Positions 17,756 to 26,621 of a stretch of DNA of 64,000 nt are shown in pieces (positions within the stretch are counted from its first letter, which is position 1; each line of letters starts with the position of its first letter). The notes under the pieces are model-generated. The model saw only the letters and a list, made by a program, of their open reading frames with translations. It ran no database searches and was not told where the DNA came from. Source of the DNA: Cypionkella aquatica (GTDB lineage: Bacteria; Pseudomonadota; Alphaproteobacteria; Rhodobacterales; Rhodobacteraceae). Location of the stretch: positions 92,928-156,927 of the forward strand of contig NZ_BSPP01000008.1 in assembly GCF_030161095.1 (NCBI RefSeq), given 5' to 3'. Position numbers and translations under genes: made by a program.

Positions 17756-18757
17756 CTAGTTGATCCGCTCGACCACATAGGCGGCCAGATCTGACAGCAT
17801 ATCGCGCAGGGGATGCGCGGGCAGCGCGTCCAGCGCGGTTTGGGCGCGGGCCGCCCACGCCAAGGCATCTGCACGCGCCGCCTGCATCGCGCCATGCTTG
17901 GCCATCAGGCTGAGGGCGTGTTGCAGATCGCCGTCGTCTTGCTGGCCTTTCTCGATCACCCGCACCCAGAAGACGCGTTCTTCAGGGTTTGCCTTTGCCA
18001 CAGCTTTGATCACCGGCAGGGTCAATTTGCGCTCGCGGAAATCGTCGCCTGTGTTCTTGCCGATCACCGCAGCCGAGCCGCCATAATCCAACAGATCATC
18101 GACGATCTGGAACGCGATGCCCAAAGCGTCGCCGTAATCGAAGAGAGCTTTGATCTGCGCGGCTGTAGCACCCGCGATTTCAGCGCCGGATTCGGTGGCG
18201 GCAGAGAACAAGGCGGCGGTCTTGCCGCGCACGACCTGCAGATAGATCGCCTCGGTGGTGCCCAGATCTTGCGCGGCGGTCAGCTGCAACACCTCGCCCT
18301 CTGCGATGGTGGCCGAGGCATTGGCAAGGATGTCGAGCACGCGCAGATTGCCGGGTTCAACCATCAACTGAAAGGCGCGGGCGAACAGGTAATCGCCGAC
18401 GAGCACCGAAGATTTGTTATCCCACAGCAGGTTTGCGGTGGGACGCCCGCGGCGGCGCGCGCTTTCATCGACCACATCATCATGCAGCAATGTCGCGGTG
18501 TGGATGAATTCTACCGTCGCCGCCAGATGCACATGGAACGGCCCGGCATATCCCAGCAGGCGGGCTGCGGCCAACACCAGCATCGGGCGCAGGCGCTTGC
18601 CGCCAGCCTCGATCAGATGTGCGGTGACTTCCGGGATGCGCGGCGCATGTTCTGAGGCCATCCGCGCCCGGATCATCAGGTTGACCGCTGCCATATCCTC
18701 GGCCAAAGCCTCGGCCAGCCGGTCATGCGGTTTTTGCGCGGCGTTCATCATGTTCAT
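17756..18757 (-). CDS. All-trans polyprenyl diphosphate synthase (ubiquinone side chain)
   Basis: 333-residue trans-prenyltransferase that condenses farnesyl diphosphate with IPP units to the long tail of ubiquinone (decaprenyl in most Rhodobacteraceae; chain length is not readable here). The first Asp-rich motif is in LLHDDVVDESARRRG, the second in QIVDDLLDYGG, with GGKRLRPML at the IPP site. ATG 18757 is preceded by AAGGGG; an extended frame to 18847 would run into the divergent DUF2007 promoter. Convergent with ispE. Confidence 0.92.
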   Translation of the reverse strand: MNMMNAAQKPHDRLAEALAEDMAAVNLMIRARMASEHAPRIPEVTAHLIEAGGKRLRPMLVLAAARLLGYAGPFHVHLAATVEFIHTATLLHDDVVDESARRRGRPTANLLWDNKSSVLVGDYLFARAFQLMVEPGNLRVLDILANASATIAEGEVLQLTAAQDLGTTEAIYLQVVRGKTAALFSAATESGAEIAGATAAQIKALFDYGDALGIAFQIVDDLLDYGGSAAVIGKNTGDDFRERKLTLPVIKAVAKANPEERVFWVRVIEKGQQDDGDLQHALSLMAKHGAMQAARADALAWAARAQTALDALPAHPLRDMLSDLAAYVVERIN

Positions 18758-18825
18758 TCTAACCCCTTCAGGTATCGACACGAGGGTATCGACACGGGGC
18801 CCTGACCCCGGGTAAACCCAATCCC

Positions 18826-19041
18826 ATGAAGCTTTTATTGCGCACAACCGACCCTACTGTGATCGCCTTTGCTCAAGTGCTCCTTGAGGGCGAGGGTATA
18901 GACAGCTTTGTGATGGACGTCCACATGAGCACGCTGGAAGGCGGCATCGGATTGTTCCCGCGCCGGATCATGGTGGCCGACAGCGATCTGTTCCTTGCGC
19001 GGGCGGTTTTGGCGGATAACAACATCTCTGACGGGTTGTAG
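18826..19041 (+). CDS. DUF2007 domain protein
   Basis: 71 residues, matching the small DUF2007 fold (ferredoxin-like, sometimes called putative signal-transducing protein). Sequence runs MKLLLRTTDPTVIAFAQVLL through GIGLFPRRIMVADSD. Residues that would bind a known ligand are not evident. It directly abuts the methyltransferase gene (TAG then ATG with no gap), a pairing that suggests co-translation. Confidence 0.85.
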   Translation: MKLLLRTTDPTVIAFAQVLLEGEGIDSFVMDVHMSTLEGGIGLFPRRIMVADSDLFLARAVLADNNISDGL

Positions 19042-19791
19042 ATGCAGGATCTGACGCAGGACGCTTTTCTGTGCGGCAAATTGCAGCTTTGGCAGCCAAG
19101 ACAAGGCTATCGGGCTGCGACCGATCCGGTTTTGCTGGCGGCCGCCTGCCCTGCCCTGCCCGGGCAATCGGTGCTGGATCTGGGATGCGGCGTCGGGGCT
19201 GCGGCGCTATGTCTCGCCACCCGGGTGCCGGATTTGCGGCTTTCGGGGCTGGAGGTGCAAGCCGACTACGCAGCTTTGGCGCGGCGCAATGCAGCCGAGA
19301 ACGGCGTGGCAATGTCGGTGGAGCTTGGCGATCTTGCAGATATGCCGAAAGCGCTGCGGGTGGATTTTGACCATGTGATCGCCAATCCGCCGTATTATCC
19401 AAAGGGTGGCACGCCCAGCCCGAATCTGGGGCGGGCAACCGCACTGCAGATCGACACGCCGCTGGGCGATTGGGTGCAGGCGGCGTCAAAGCGGCTGGCA
19501 CCGGGTGGCTGGCTGACGCTGATCTGCGGCGCGGATGGGCTGCCAGAGGTGCTGGCGGCGATGGGCGGCAAGCTGGGGTCTGCCTCGGTGCTGCCGCTGA
19601 CGCCGCGCGCGGGCAAGCCCGCGCTGCGGATTTTGCTGCGGGCGCGCAAGACAGGGCGGGCGGCGTTTCGGCTGCTTGCGCCGTTTGTGATCCATCACGG
19701 TGCATCACATGATGGCGACCGCGAAAGCTATACGCCGCGTGCCAGCGAGATTTTGCGCGGCGGTGCAGCGCTTTCGGATGAATTCCGCTAA
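19042..19791 (+). CDS. SAM-dependent methyltransferase, TrmN6/YfiC-like
   Basis: 249 residues. SAM-binding motif I is VLDLGCGVGAAALCLA and the N6-adenine catalytic motif NPPY appears in VIANPPYYPKGG. The N-terminal DAFLCGKLQLWQPRQGYRAATDPVLL is typical of tRNA1(Val) A37 N6-methyltransferases of E. coli YfiC type. Whether it modifies A37 or another nucleic acid site is inference; the family call is firm. Confidence 0.87.
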   Translation: MQDLTQDAFLCGKLQLWQPRQGYRAATDPVLLAAACPALPGQSVLDLGCGVGAAALCLATRVPDLRLSGLEVQADYAALARRNAAENGVAMSVELGDLADMPKALRVDFDHVIANPPYYPKGGTPSPNLGRATALQIDTPLGDWVQAASKRLAPGGWLTLICGADGLPEVLAAMGGKLGSASVLPLTPRAGKPALRILLRARKTGRAAFRLLAPFVIHHGASHDGDRESYTPRASEILRGGAALSDEFR

Positions 19792-19889
19792 TTGCACACA
19801 AATACCGCTTAGGTTGTGTGAAGATCTGATGACACGACTCAGATTCTATGCTGCAATAAGCGGGTTGAAACAGCATCAGGAGGACTTGC

Positions 19890-20054
19890 ATGACCGTCGC
19901 TTCCCATATCGCTGAACTGAAAAAGAAGCACGAATCGCTTTCATCCAAGGTCGAGCAGGCGCAGCGCGCGCCCGCCGTGGATGATCTGCACATCGCCGAT
20001 CTGAAAAAGCAAAAGCTGAAACTGAAAGAGGAAATTGGTCGGCTGAGCGCTTAA
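19890..20054 (+). CDS. DUF465 (YdcH-family) small coiled-coil protein
   Basis: 54 residues, found by reading the gap after the methyltransferase gene. MTVASHIAELKKKHESLSSK leads to the family-typical LKKQKLKLKEEIGRLSA end. The protein should be a helical hairpin or coiled coil; function is unknown. AGGAGG lies upstream of ATG 19890. Its TAA is within the palindrome TTAA shared with the stop codon of the convergent exporter gene, so the two coding regions overlap by four bases. Confidence 0.85.
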   Translation: MTVASHIAELKKKHESLSSKVEQAQRAPAVDDLHIADLKKQKLKLKEEIGRLSA

Positions 20055-20938
20055 CCCTTTTTGGCGCTGGCCGTCTGGGCTTTGCCAGAGCCCGCTTTGG
20101 CCGCCAGCGCCGCCCCTGCTGTGATCAAAACCGCCGCCAACAGAATGGCGCTTGACGGTTTTGTGATGCCAGCCGCAACCAAAGCCAGCGTTGACAGCAA
20201 CGGTGCAGCGTATGAGGCGACTCCGAGCAGTTGGATGTCGCCTTTTTTCATGCCGATGTCCCAAGTGAAGAACGCCGCGCCGACCGGGCCGATGCCCAAG
20301 GCAGCAACGCTGGCCCAACCCAATGGGCCCTGTGGCCAAGTGGTTGTTTCTAATGCGATATGGGCGATGGCTGACAAAAGCGCGGTGGCAAGGCAGAACA
20401 CCGTGACAGATTCGGTTGGCACAGTGCCCAAGCGGCGCGACAGCACCGAATAAAGCGTCCACGTCACCGCACAGAGGAAGGCCAGTCCAAGGCCCAATGC
20501 TGACCCTTGTGCGTCACCGCCACGCGCCAGCACGATCAGCGCGGCCCCGGCAAAGGCGATCAACGCGCCGATGATGTGAAAAAGGCCAAGTTTCTCGCCC
20601 GGCAACAGGCCGGACAGCAGGACAATGAACAACGGCCAAAGGTAAGCGATCAGGCCGGTTTCGGCAGTGGGCGACAGGCGGAACGCGGTGAAATACAGCA
20701 GATGATAGCCAAAAAGCCCAAGCGTGCCAAAGGCATAGACCTTCCACGACACGGTTTTCAGCACTGCCAAACCAGCACCTGTGGCGGTCCAGATCAGGCC
20801 AATCGCGCCGCCGATGCCGAAGCACAAAGCGTTGAGCAGCAAAGGCGGCACTGGGGCCGAGCCAATGGTGAACAAGGCCAACAGTGACCACATGGCGATG
20901 GCGGTAAACCCGATCAGGGTGGCTTTGGTTTTGGTCAT
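20051..20938 (-). CDS. DMT-family transporter, YddG-like aromatic amino acid exporter
   Basis: 295-residue membrane protein with about ten predicted helices in two EamA halves. MTKTKATLIGFTAIAMWSLL at the start, and the mid-chain FLCAVTWTLYSVLSRR with IGPVGAAFFTWDIGMKKGDI, match the YddG branch (export of aromatic amino acids) better than other EamA proteins. The ATG 20938 is preferred over 20959. Specificity remains inference. Confidence 0.85.
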   Translation of the reverse strand: MTKTKATLIGFTAIAMWSLLALFTIGSAPVPPLLLNALCFGIGGAIGLIWTATGAGLAVLKTVSWKVYAFGTLGLFGYHLLYFTAFRLSPTAETGLIAYLWPLFIVLLSGLLPGEKLGLFHIIGALIAFAGAALIVLARGGDAQGSALGLGLAFLCAVTWTLYSVLSRRLGTVPTESVTVFCLATALLSAIAHIALETTTWPQGPLGWASVAALGIGPVGAAFFTWDIGMKKGDIQLLGVASYAAPLLSTLALVAAGITKPSSAILLAAVLITAGAALAAKAGSGKAQTASAKKG

Positions 20939-20991
20939 TGGCGTCCCCAGTTCAGCCACTTACCTGCCGAAACCACGGCGGCGGGGCAAGC

Positions 20992-21018
20992 AAAAAGGCC
21001 CAAGCCAAAGCTTGGGCC
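20992..21018 (-). terminator. Intrinsic terminator of phaB
   Basis: On the minus strand, 26 bases after the phaB stop, GGCCCAAG pairs with CTTGGGCC around a 6-base loop (20997-21018) and is followed by TTTTT (20992-20996), a standard rho-independent terminator. Confidence 0.85.
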
Positions 21019-21043
21019 ATTGCGGGATTTGGGTTGGCCTTGC

Positions 21044-21769
21044 TTAGACGACGAACTGGCCACCATTGGCGGAAATCGTCGAGCCCGTGATGAAACCTGC
21101 ATCATCCGAGGCGAGGAAGGTGACAATGCGCGCGATCTCTGCGGGCTCGCCCAGACGACCGACCGGGATTTGCGGGATGATACGCTCTTTCAGCACCTTT
21201 TCGTCAATCGCTTTGACCATATCAGTGCCGATATAGCCCGGGCAGATCGCGTTCACCGTGATGCCCGCGCGCGCGCCTTCAGCGGCCAGCGCCTTGGTAA
21301 AGCCCAGATCGCCGGATTTCGCGGCGGAGTAGTTCACTTGCCCGGCTTGACCCTTTTGACCGTTGATCGAGGAAATGCTGATCACGCGGCCAAATTTGCG
21401 GTCGCGCATGCCAGTCCACAGCGGATGCGTCATGTTGAAGAGGCCGGTCAGGTTGGTGTCGATCACCTCTTTCCATTGACCGGGGGTCATCTTGTGGAAC
21501 ATCGCATCGCGGGTGATGCCAGCGTTGTTGACCAGAATGGCGACCGGGCCAAGATCAGCCTCGACCTTTGCAATGCCCGCCACGCAAGCCTCATAATCGG
21601 CGACCGACCATTTATAGGTGGGAATACCAGTTTCAGCGGTGAAGGCCGTGGCGGCCTCGTCATTGCCGGCATAATTCGCGGCAACCGTATAGCCTGCGTC
21701 TTTCAGCGCCACCGATATTGCAGCGCCAATGCCGCGCGAGCCGCCTGTGACCAATGCAACTTTTGCCAT
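21044..21769 (-). CDS. phaB: Acetoacetyl-CoA reductase
   Basis: Reduces acetoacetyl-CoA to (R)-3-hydroxybutyryl-CoA with NADPH, second step of polyhydroxybutyrate synthesis. 241-residue short-chain dehydrogenase: cofactor loop TGGSRGIGAAISVAL, NNAG motif, Ser in ISSINGQKGQAGQ, and catalytic YSAAKSG. The DTNLTGLFN and FITGSTISANGGQ blocks are those of PhaB enzymes. A strong AGGAGG precedes ATG 21769. It follows phaA on the same strand after a hairpin-containing gap of 108 bases. Confidence 0.94.
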   Translation of the reverse strand: MAKVALVTGGSRGIGAAISVALKDAGYTVAANYAGNDEAATAFTAETGIPTYKWSVADYEACVAGIAKVEADLGPVAILVNNAGITRDAMFHKMTPGQWKEVIDTNLTGLFNMTHPLWTGMRDRKFGRVISISSINGQKGQAGQVNYSAAKSGDLGFTKALAAEGARAGITVNAICPGYIGTDMVKAIDEKVLKERIIPQIPVGRLGEPAEIARIVTFLASDDAGFITGSTISANGGQFVV

Positions 21770-21818
21770 TCTTTCCTCCTCCAAGGATATGCTTTTGAAA
21801 TCATGTTACCGATGTGAC

Positions 21819-21846
21819 AAAACGGGCGCAACAATGTTGCGCCCGT
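21819..21846 (-). terminator. Hairpin with short U-run between phaA and phaB
   Basis: ACGGGCGCAAC pairs perfectly with GTTGCGCCCGT around three bases (21822-21846); on the minus strand TTTTG follows immediately. It looks like an intrinsic terminator or attenuator that would lower phaB relative to phaA. Confidence 0.65.
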
Positions 21847-21877
21847 CTGCAGTGTTTTATTCCAATATAACGCTCAC

Positions 21878-23053
21878 TTAAGCGCGTTCGATACACATGG
21901 CGACGCCCATGCCACCGCCGATGCACAGGGTGGCAAGACCTTTTTTGGCATCCCGGCGCCCCATCTCGTGGATCAAGGTGTTCAGGATGCGCGCGCCCGA
22001 AGCGCCAATCGGGTGGCCAATCGCAATCGCACCGCCATTGACGTTAACCTTGCTGGTGTCCCAGCCCATGTCTTTGTTGACGGCGCAGGCTTGGGCGGCA
22101 AACGCCTCATTCGCTTCGATCAGGTCAAGATCGGCGGCCTTCCAACCGGCTTTCTCCAGTGCTTTGCGGCTGGCGAAAATCGGCCCCACACCCATGATCG
22201 ACGGATCAAGCCCAGCGGTGGCGTAGGATGCGATCCGCGCGAGTGGTTTCAGGCCGCGCTTGGCAGCATCCGCTTCGGACATCAGCAGCACTGCCGCCGC
22301 ACCGTCGTTCAGACCCGAGGCATTGGCCGCCGTCACCGAGCCAGCTTTGGTGAAAGCCGGGCGCAGTTTCTGCATCGATTCGAGCGTTGCGCCGTGGCGG
22401 ATGTATTCGTCCTGATCGACCGTCACATCGCCCTTACGGGTCTTGATGGTGAAAGCGACGATCTCATCCTTGAATTTGCCTGCCTTCTGCGCGGCCTCGG
22501 CCTTGTTCTGGCTGGCCAAGGCGAATTCGTCCTGCATCTCGCGGCTGATCTGCCATTGATTGGCGACGTTTTCCGCGGTTTGGCCCATGTGATAGTTGTT
22601 GAACGCATCCCACAGCCCGTCGCGGATCATGCTGTCGATGAAGTTCATATCGCCCATTTTCTGCCCAGCGCGCAGATGGGCCACATGCGGGCTAAGCGAC
22701 ATGCTTTCCTGACCGCCCGCGATGACGATGTTCGAATCGCCCAATTGCACATGCATCGCGCCCAAAGCCACCGCCCGCAGGCCCGAGCCGCAGACTTGGT
22801 TGATCGACCAGGCCGATGCCTCTTTCGCAAGACCAGCGCGGATATGCGCTTGGCGGGCGGGGTTTTGCCCCTGCCCTGCGGTCAGCACCTGACCGAGAAT
22901 GGTTTCGGCCACTTCGGCCTTGTCGATGCCCGCGCGGGCCACAACCGCCTCAATCACCGCTGCGCCCAATTCATGCGCGGGGGTCGCCGCGAAGGCCCCG
23001 TTAAAGCTGCCGACGGCGGTGCGTGCCGCCGAAACGATTACCACATTGGTCAT
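21878..23053 (-). CDS. phaA: Acetyl-CoA C-acetyltransferase (beta-ketothiolase)
   Basis: Condenses two acetyl-CoA to acetoacetyl-CoA, first step to PHB. 391 residues, standard thiolase size. The nucleophile Cys lies in [16 protein letters not shown], the catalytic His in [12 protein letters not shown] and the second Cys in [14 protein letters not shown] take ATG 23053 ([15 protein letters not shown]); the longer frame from 23113 lacks homology-like sequence. A second thiolase, in the fad operon (42293-43504), is more diverged and probably degradative. Confidence 0.94.
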   Translation of the reverse strand: MTNVVIVSAARTAVGSFNGAFAATPAHELGAAVIEAVVARAGIDKAEVAETILGQVLTAGQGQNPARQAHIRAGLAKEASAWSINQVCGSGLRAVALGAMHVQLGDSNIVIAGGQESMSLSPHVAHLRAGQKMGDMNFIDSMIRDGLWDAFNNYHMGQTAENVANQWQISREMQDEFALASQNKAEAAQKAGKFKDEIVAFTIKTRKGDVTVDQDEYIRHGATLESMQKLRPAFTKAGSVTAANASGLNDGAAAVLLMSEADAAKRGLKPLARIASYATAGLDPSIMGVGPIFASRKALEKAGWKAADLDLIEANEAFAAQACAVNKDMGWDTSKVNVNGGAIAIGHPIGASGARILNTLIHEMGRRDAKKGLATLCIGGGMGVAMCIERA

Positions 23054-23185
23054 AACTTGCGCCCTCTCCCAGAAACTACCGCGGACAACCACCGCTGCGC
23101 CGCTTTGCAGCATGGCCTAGAAGGGGTGGCGCTGAAAAGCAAGTTTTCTACACGCCGGAGTTGTCACAGACGCAATGCTGCGGTT

Positions 23186-24031
23186 TCACGCCGATTTTCG
23201 CGCCGCATTGATGTCAAAGGCGGGTTTCAAAGTGGCCGCGCCAAACAAATACCCCTGCATGCAATCCACACCCATGGTTTGCAGCATCTGCGCCTCTGCC
23301 TGCGTTTCCACAGATTGCGCTACGGTAAACATCTGAAAATGCTTGCCAATCGACAAAATGGCCCCGACCAGCACATGATTATCGGCATCGTGATGAATGT
23401 TGCGGATGAACTGGCCATCCAGTTTCAGGATATCAAAGTAGAAATCCTTGAAATAGCGGATCGCCATATCGCCCGCACCGAAGTTATCCAACGCAAAGGC
23501 AACGCCCGCGCCTTTCAGATCATCCATGAAGGCCACGACCAACTCTGGCACCTGCATCGCAGAGGCTTCGTTGATTTCTAGAATCAGCCGCTCTCCTATC
23601 GTTGGGGCGACGGAAAGGCCGCGGCGCAGCACCTGCATCCAGCGCGCATAGCCGATCGAGCGCGCCGACATATTGATCGAAAGCCGCAGATCGGGCACCC
23701 GCGCCAAGGCCGCCAGACCAATTTCCAGCGCCGCACAGTCAATTTCGCGGCCAATTTCATGGCTTTCCGCCGCCTGCATGAAATCCTTGGCCGGAATAAC
23801 CCGCCCGGTTGGGTCCAGCACCCGGATCAAACCTTCCTGAAACGCCACCCGGCTGACATCGCGGGCCAGCACCACGGGCTGATAGGCAAGGCGCAGGCGT
23901 TTGTTATCAATGGCTTGTCGCACCATCGACAGGGTTTCGCGATCACCCGCCGAGATGGCCACCCCAAGCGGACTGGCCAGCCCCGCCTGCGCATCCAAGC
24001 GCGGCTTTGGCTTTGGTCTGGGCATCATCAT
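23186..24031 (-). CDS. EAL-domain protein with degenerate active site
   Basis: 281 residues: a basic leader of about 35 residues and then one EAL domain without a visible sensor, GGDEF or membrane part. Family landmarks are present (FQEGLIRV for the EAL motif, LSINMSARS, LILEINEAS, ILKLDGQFI, CMQGYLFG). Two key positions differ from active c-di-GMP phosphodiesterases: DDFGTG reads DNFGAG and AEGVE reads AQSVE, replacing a metal-site Asp by Asn and the presumed base Glu by Gln. It is therefore probably a c-di-GMP binder or protein-interaction module. AGGAG precedes the ATG at 24031. Confidence 0.87.
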   Translation of the reverse strand: MMMPRPKPKPRLDAQAGLASPLGVAISAGDRETLSMVRQAIDNKRLRLAYQPVVLARDVSRVAFQEGLIRVLDPTGRVIPAKDFMQAAESHEIGREIDCAALEIGLAALARVPDLRLSINMSARSIGYARWMQVLRRGLSVAPTIGERLILEINEASAMQVPELVVAFMDDLKGAGVAFALDNFGAGDMAIRYFKDFYFDILKLDGQFIRNIHHDADNHVLVGAILSIGKHFQMFTVAQSVETQAEAQMLQTMGVDCMQGYLFGAATLKPAFDINAARKSA

Positions 24032-24179
24032 TGGCTGCTCCTTCGTGGTGACTGCTGCGGGCGTGCAGGTTTGGGCGGGCGCGGTGATCGCCCGACAGAT
24101 GGACAGGATGGCCCTGCTTGGGTAAAAACAGCCTTAACGCTTGCGGCTTTAGGCCAATTTTAATGATTTTGAGGGCGAG

Positions 24180-24743
24180 ATGATTGAGACAAGCCACCGC
24201 TGCAGCTGGTGCGGCAGCGATCCCGTCTATGTGGCCTATCATGACGAGGAGTGGGGCCGCCCCGAGTATGATCCGCGCCTGTTGTTTGAGTGTCTGATAT
24301 TGGAGGGGTTTCAGGCGGGTCTAAGCTGGATCACCATTCTGCGGCGGCGCGACGGATTTCGGGCGGCCTTTGCCGGGTTTGATCCCGCCGTGTTGGCAGG
24401 TTGGGGCGAGGCCGAAACTCTGCGGTTGTTGGCCGATCCCGGCATTATCCGGCATCGCGGCAAGATCGAGGCAACCTTTGTCGCGGCGCGCGCCTATCTG
24501 GCGATTGAGGCACGCGAAGGTTTTGCCAATTTTCTCTGGAAACATGTCGGCGGTGTGCCGCAGGACCGTCAGCTTGGCCGCGTCAATCAACCGGTGGCGC
24601 AGACGCCGGAATCAGTGGCTTTGTCAAAGGCACTGAAGGCAGAGGGCTTTAAGTTCGTAGGGCCCACCATCAGCTTTGCCTTCATGCAGGCGGTGGGCAT
24701 GGTGAATGATCACCATGTTGACTGCCCTTGGCATGGAAAGTGA
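24180..24743 (+). CDS. tag: DNA-3-methyladenine glycosylase I
   Basis: Base-excision repair enzyme that removes 3-methyladenine from alkylated DNA. 187 residues, the usual size. Zinc-site Cys is in CSWCGSDPVYVAYHDEEWG at the N-terminus and the matching His/Cys at the C-terminus in NDHHVDCPWH; the core has ILEGFQAGLSWITILRRRDGF. It stands alone, divergent from the EAL gene. Confidence 0.95.
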   Translation: MIETSHRCSWCGSDPVYVAYHDEEWGRPEYDPRLLFECLILEGFQAGLSWITILRRRDGFRAAFAGFDPAVLAGWGEAETLRLLADPGIIRHRGKIEATFVAARAYLAIEAREGFANFLWKHVGGVPQDRQLGRVNQPVAQTPESVALSKALKAEGFKFVGPTISFAFMQAVGMVNDHHVDCPWHGK

Positions 24744-25055
24744 CAGGCGTGCGGGATGGCTGGAGCGGTCGCCCGTCTGCGTCCCCGTCTGCGTCACAGA
24801 ATCGATTCAACCTGCAGCCATAGTCGGCCTTGGGGCTATTTTCCCCAACTGTCCCACCCTTTGGCTGGCATTTTCCGGCCAGGCCCTCGGACCCATCCCC
24901 CGGTCCGAGGGCTTTTTCTTGCGGCTTCGGCGATAGCTTGCGCGGGGCTGGCCGGGGTTGGCAGGGTTTCGCTTGGGACGCACGGGGATGGCGACCGCTC
25001 TTCCCGTTGCGCGGCCCGCGTGATTAAGCTTGCGGCGTAGCAGCAGGAGTTCAGC
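24744..25055. other. 312-base intergenic region with three stacked hairpins
   Basis: No ORF here looks coding. About 24832-24850 can form TTGGGG/CCCCAA, about 24861-24880 forms GGC(T)GG/CC(G)GCC, and 24883-24917 is a strong terminator. The tag stop is 139 bases upstream of the terminator stem, long for a simple 3' UTR. The stretch could therefore encode a small RNA of roughly 100 bases. Confidence 0.5.
24883..24917 (+). terminator. Strong intrinsic terminator
   Basis: GCCCTCGGACC (24883-24893) pairs perfectly with GGTCCGAGGGC (24902-24912) around an 8-base loop and is followed by TTTTT then CTT. It ends either the tag transcript or a separate small RNA, ahead of ilvE. Confidence 0.88.
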
Positions 25056-25919
25056 ATGGCCTTTGGCAAATCTATCCGCACGTTTTGGGACGGTCGCTGG
25101 CATGACGGCGATGTGGCGGTGATGAAAGCGGCGGATCATGGCATCTGGCAGGGCACTTCTGTCTTCGATGGCGCGCGTTATTTTGACGGCATATGCCCGG
25201 ATCTGGATTTGCATTGCGCAAGGGTGAACCGCTCGGCCGAGGCTTTGATGATCACGCCAAGCTGCGCCCCAGAGGATATGGCGGCGATCATCCGCGAGGG
25301 GTTGCAGGGGTTTGGGCCGGATCAGGCGGTGTATATCCGCCCGATGTATTGGGCGTTGCATGGCACCGAACTGGGCATCGTGCCTGCGGCGGGGGCGACG
25401 GGGTTTGCGATCTCGTTGGAAGAGGTCGGGATGCCGGACCCTGACTTTGCAACGACGGTGACGCGGACGCGGTTCCGCCGCCCGGTGTTGGAGGATGCGG
25501 TCTGCAATGCCAAGGCGGGGTGCCTCTACCCCAACAACGCCCGGATGCTGGTCGAGGCGCAGGCCAAGGGGTTTGGCAATGCCTTGGTTGCGGATGCTTT
25601 GGGCAACCTTGCGGAAAGTGCGACGGCGAATGTGTTTTTGGTCAAGGACGGTGTGGTGTTCACGCCAGTCCCGAATGGCACGTTTCTGGCCGGGATCACG
25701 CGGGCGCGGCATATCGACAACCTGCGTGCCGATGGGGTCGAGGTGCGCGAAGCCGTGCTGACGTTCGAGGATGCCCATGCGGCGGATGAGATTTTTCTGT
25801 CGGGCAATTTCGCCAAGGTGACGGCGGTGAAAGCGTTTGATGACACCGAATACAAGCATCGCCCGATGACGGCGCGGGCGCGGCGGTTGTATTGGGATTG
25901 GGCGGCGGAGCAGCGCTAG
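25056..25919 (+). CDS. ilvE: Branched-chain amino acid aminotransferase-like protein (PLP fold type IV)
   Basis: 287 residues. Interconverts branched-chain amino acids and their 2-oxo acids with PLP. The PLP Lys is expected in CNAKAGCLYPNNARMLVEAQ; later come GNLAESATANVFLVKDG and GTFLAGITRARHI, both typical of class IV aminotransferases. CAGGAG lies before ATG 25056. Related families (D-amino acid aminotransferase, ADC lyase) share the fold, so ilvE is likely but not certain. Confidence 0.85.
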   Translation: MAFGKSIRTFWDGRWHDGDVAVMKAADHGIWQGTSVFDGARYFDGICPDLDLHCARVNRSAEALMITPSCAPEDMAAIIREGLQGFGPDQAVYIRPMYWALHGTELGIVPAAGATGFAISLEEVGMPDPDFATTVTRTRFRRPVLEDAVCNAKAGCLYPNNARMLVEAQAKGFGNALVADALGNLAESATANVFLVKDGVVFTPVPNGTFLAGITRARHIDNLRADGVEVREAVLTFEDAHAADEIFLSGNFAKVTAVKAFDDTEYKHRPMTARARRLYWDWAAEQR

Positions 25920-25990
25920 GCTGGCGCTTTCCCCGGCCCTTGCCTTCCCACAGCCTCGGTTGCATGATCGCGGCGTTAGGGGAGACGAAT

Positions 25991-26446
25991 ATGCGGAAGT
26001 TTCTTGTCGTGCTGGATGACAGCCGGGAATGTCTGAACGCGATGCGATTTGCGGCGCTGCGGGCGGCGCATACAGGTGGGGGGGTGCAGGTTTTGTCGAT
26101 CATCCCTCCCGAAGAATTCCAGCACTGGATGGGGGTTGCGGATCTGATGCGGGCCGAGGCACGCGAGCGGATCGAGGCGCATTTCGAAGTGTTCGCGCAG
26201 TGGATGCGTGACAAGCAGGGGGTGAACCCCGAGTTGATCATCCGCGAGGGTGATGCGGTGACCGAGATTCTGGCGCAGGTCAATGCTGACCCGGCGGTGG
26301 GGATTTTGGTACTGGGGGCTGGCACCGAGAAATCTGGGCCGGGGCCGTTGGTGACAGCGATGACGCGGTCGTCGGGCAGCCTGCCTATTCCGATCACGAT
26401 TGTTCCGGGCGATATGAGCAAGGAGCGGCTGGAGAGTATCACTTGA
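25991..26446 (+). CDS. Universal stress protein (UspA family)
   Basis: 151 residues with a single Usp domain: MRKFLVVLDDSRECLNAMRF at the start and GILVLGAGTEKSGPGPLVT near the end, the latter in the position of the ATP-binding G-x2-G-x9-G(S/T) loop. GGGGAGA precedes ATG 25991; the frame opens earlier, at 25892, but only inside the ilvE 3' end. A weak hairpin follows the stop. Confidence 0.87.
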   Translation: MRKFLVVLDDSRECLNAMRFAALRAAHTGGGVQVLSIIPPEEFQHWMGVADLMRAEARERIEAHFEVFAQWMRDKQGVNPELIIREGDAVTEILAQVNADPAVGILVLGAGTEKSGPGPLVTAMTRSSGSLPIPITIVPGDMSKERLESIT

Positions 26447-26450
26447 AGCC

Positions 26451-26475
26451 GGTCCCAACTCGGGACCATTGTTTT
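26451..26475 (+). terminator. Weak terminator-like hairpin after the usp gene
   Basis: GGTCCC (26451-26456) and GGGACC (26462-26467) flank a 5-base loop, followed by ATTGTTTTC. Six base pairs and an interrupted U-run make it a moderate candidate only. Confidence 0.45.
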
Positions 26476-26621
26476 CATTGCGATATTTTGAACGGTTCGG
26501 GGTATGGTTAACGAAAGTTAAACAAACTGGCGGCTTTGCGGCCCCGTTTTCGACCAAGGCGTCAAAGCTTTCACAGCTTGGAAATCAGAGTTTTGCAGGG
26601 TCGCGCGGGCCTAATCATGAC

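Noticed and set aside
21968..23581. 537-codon plus-strand open frame
   Set aside because: Antisense shadow of phaA and the EAL gene; no conserved blocks, while both minus-strand genes have full motif sets.
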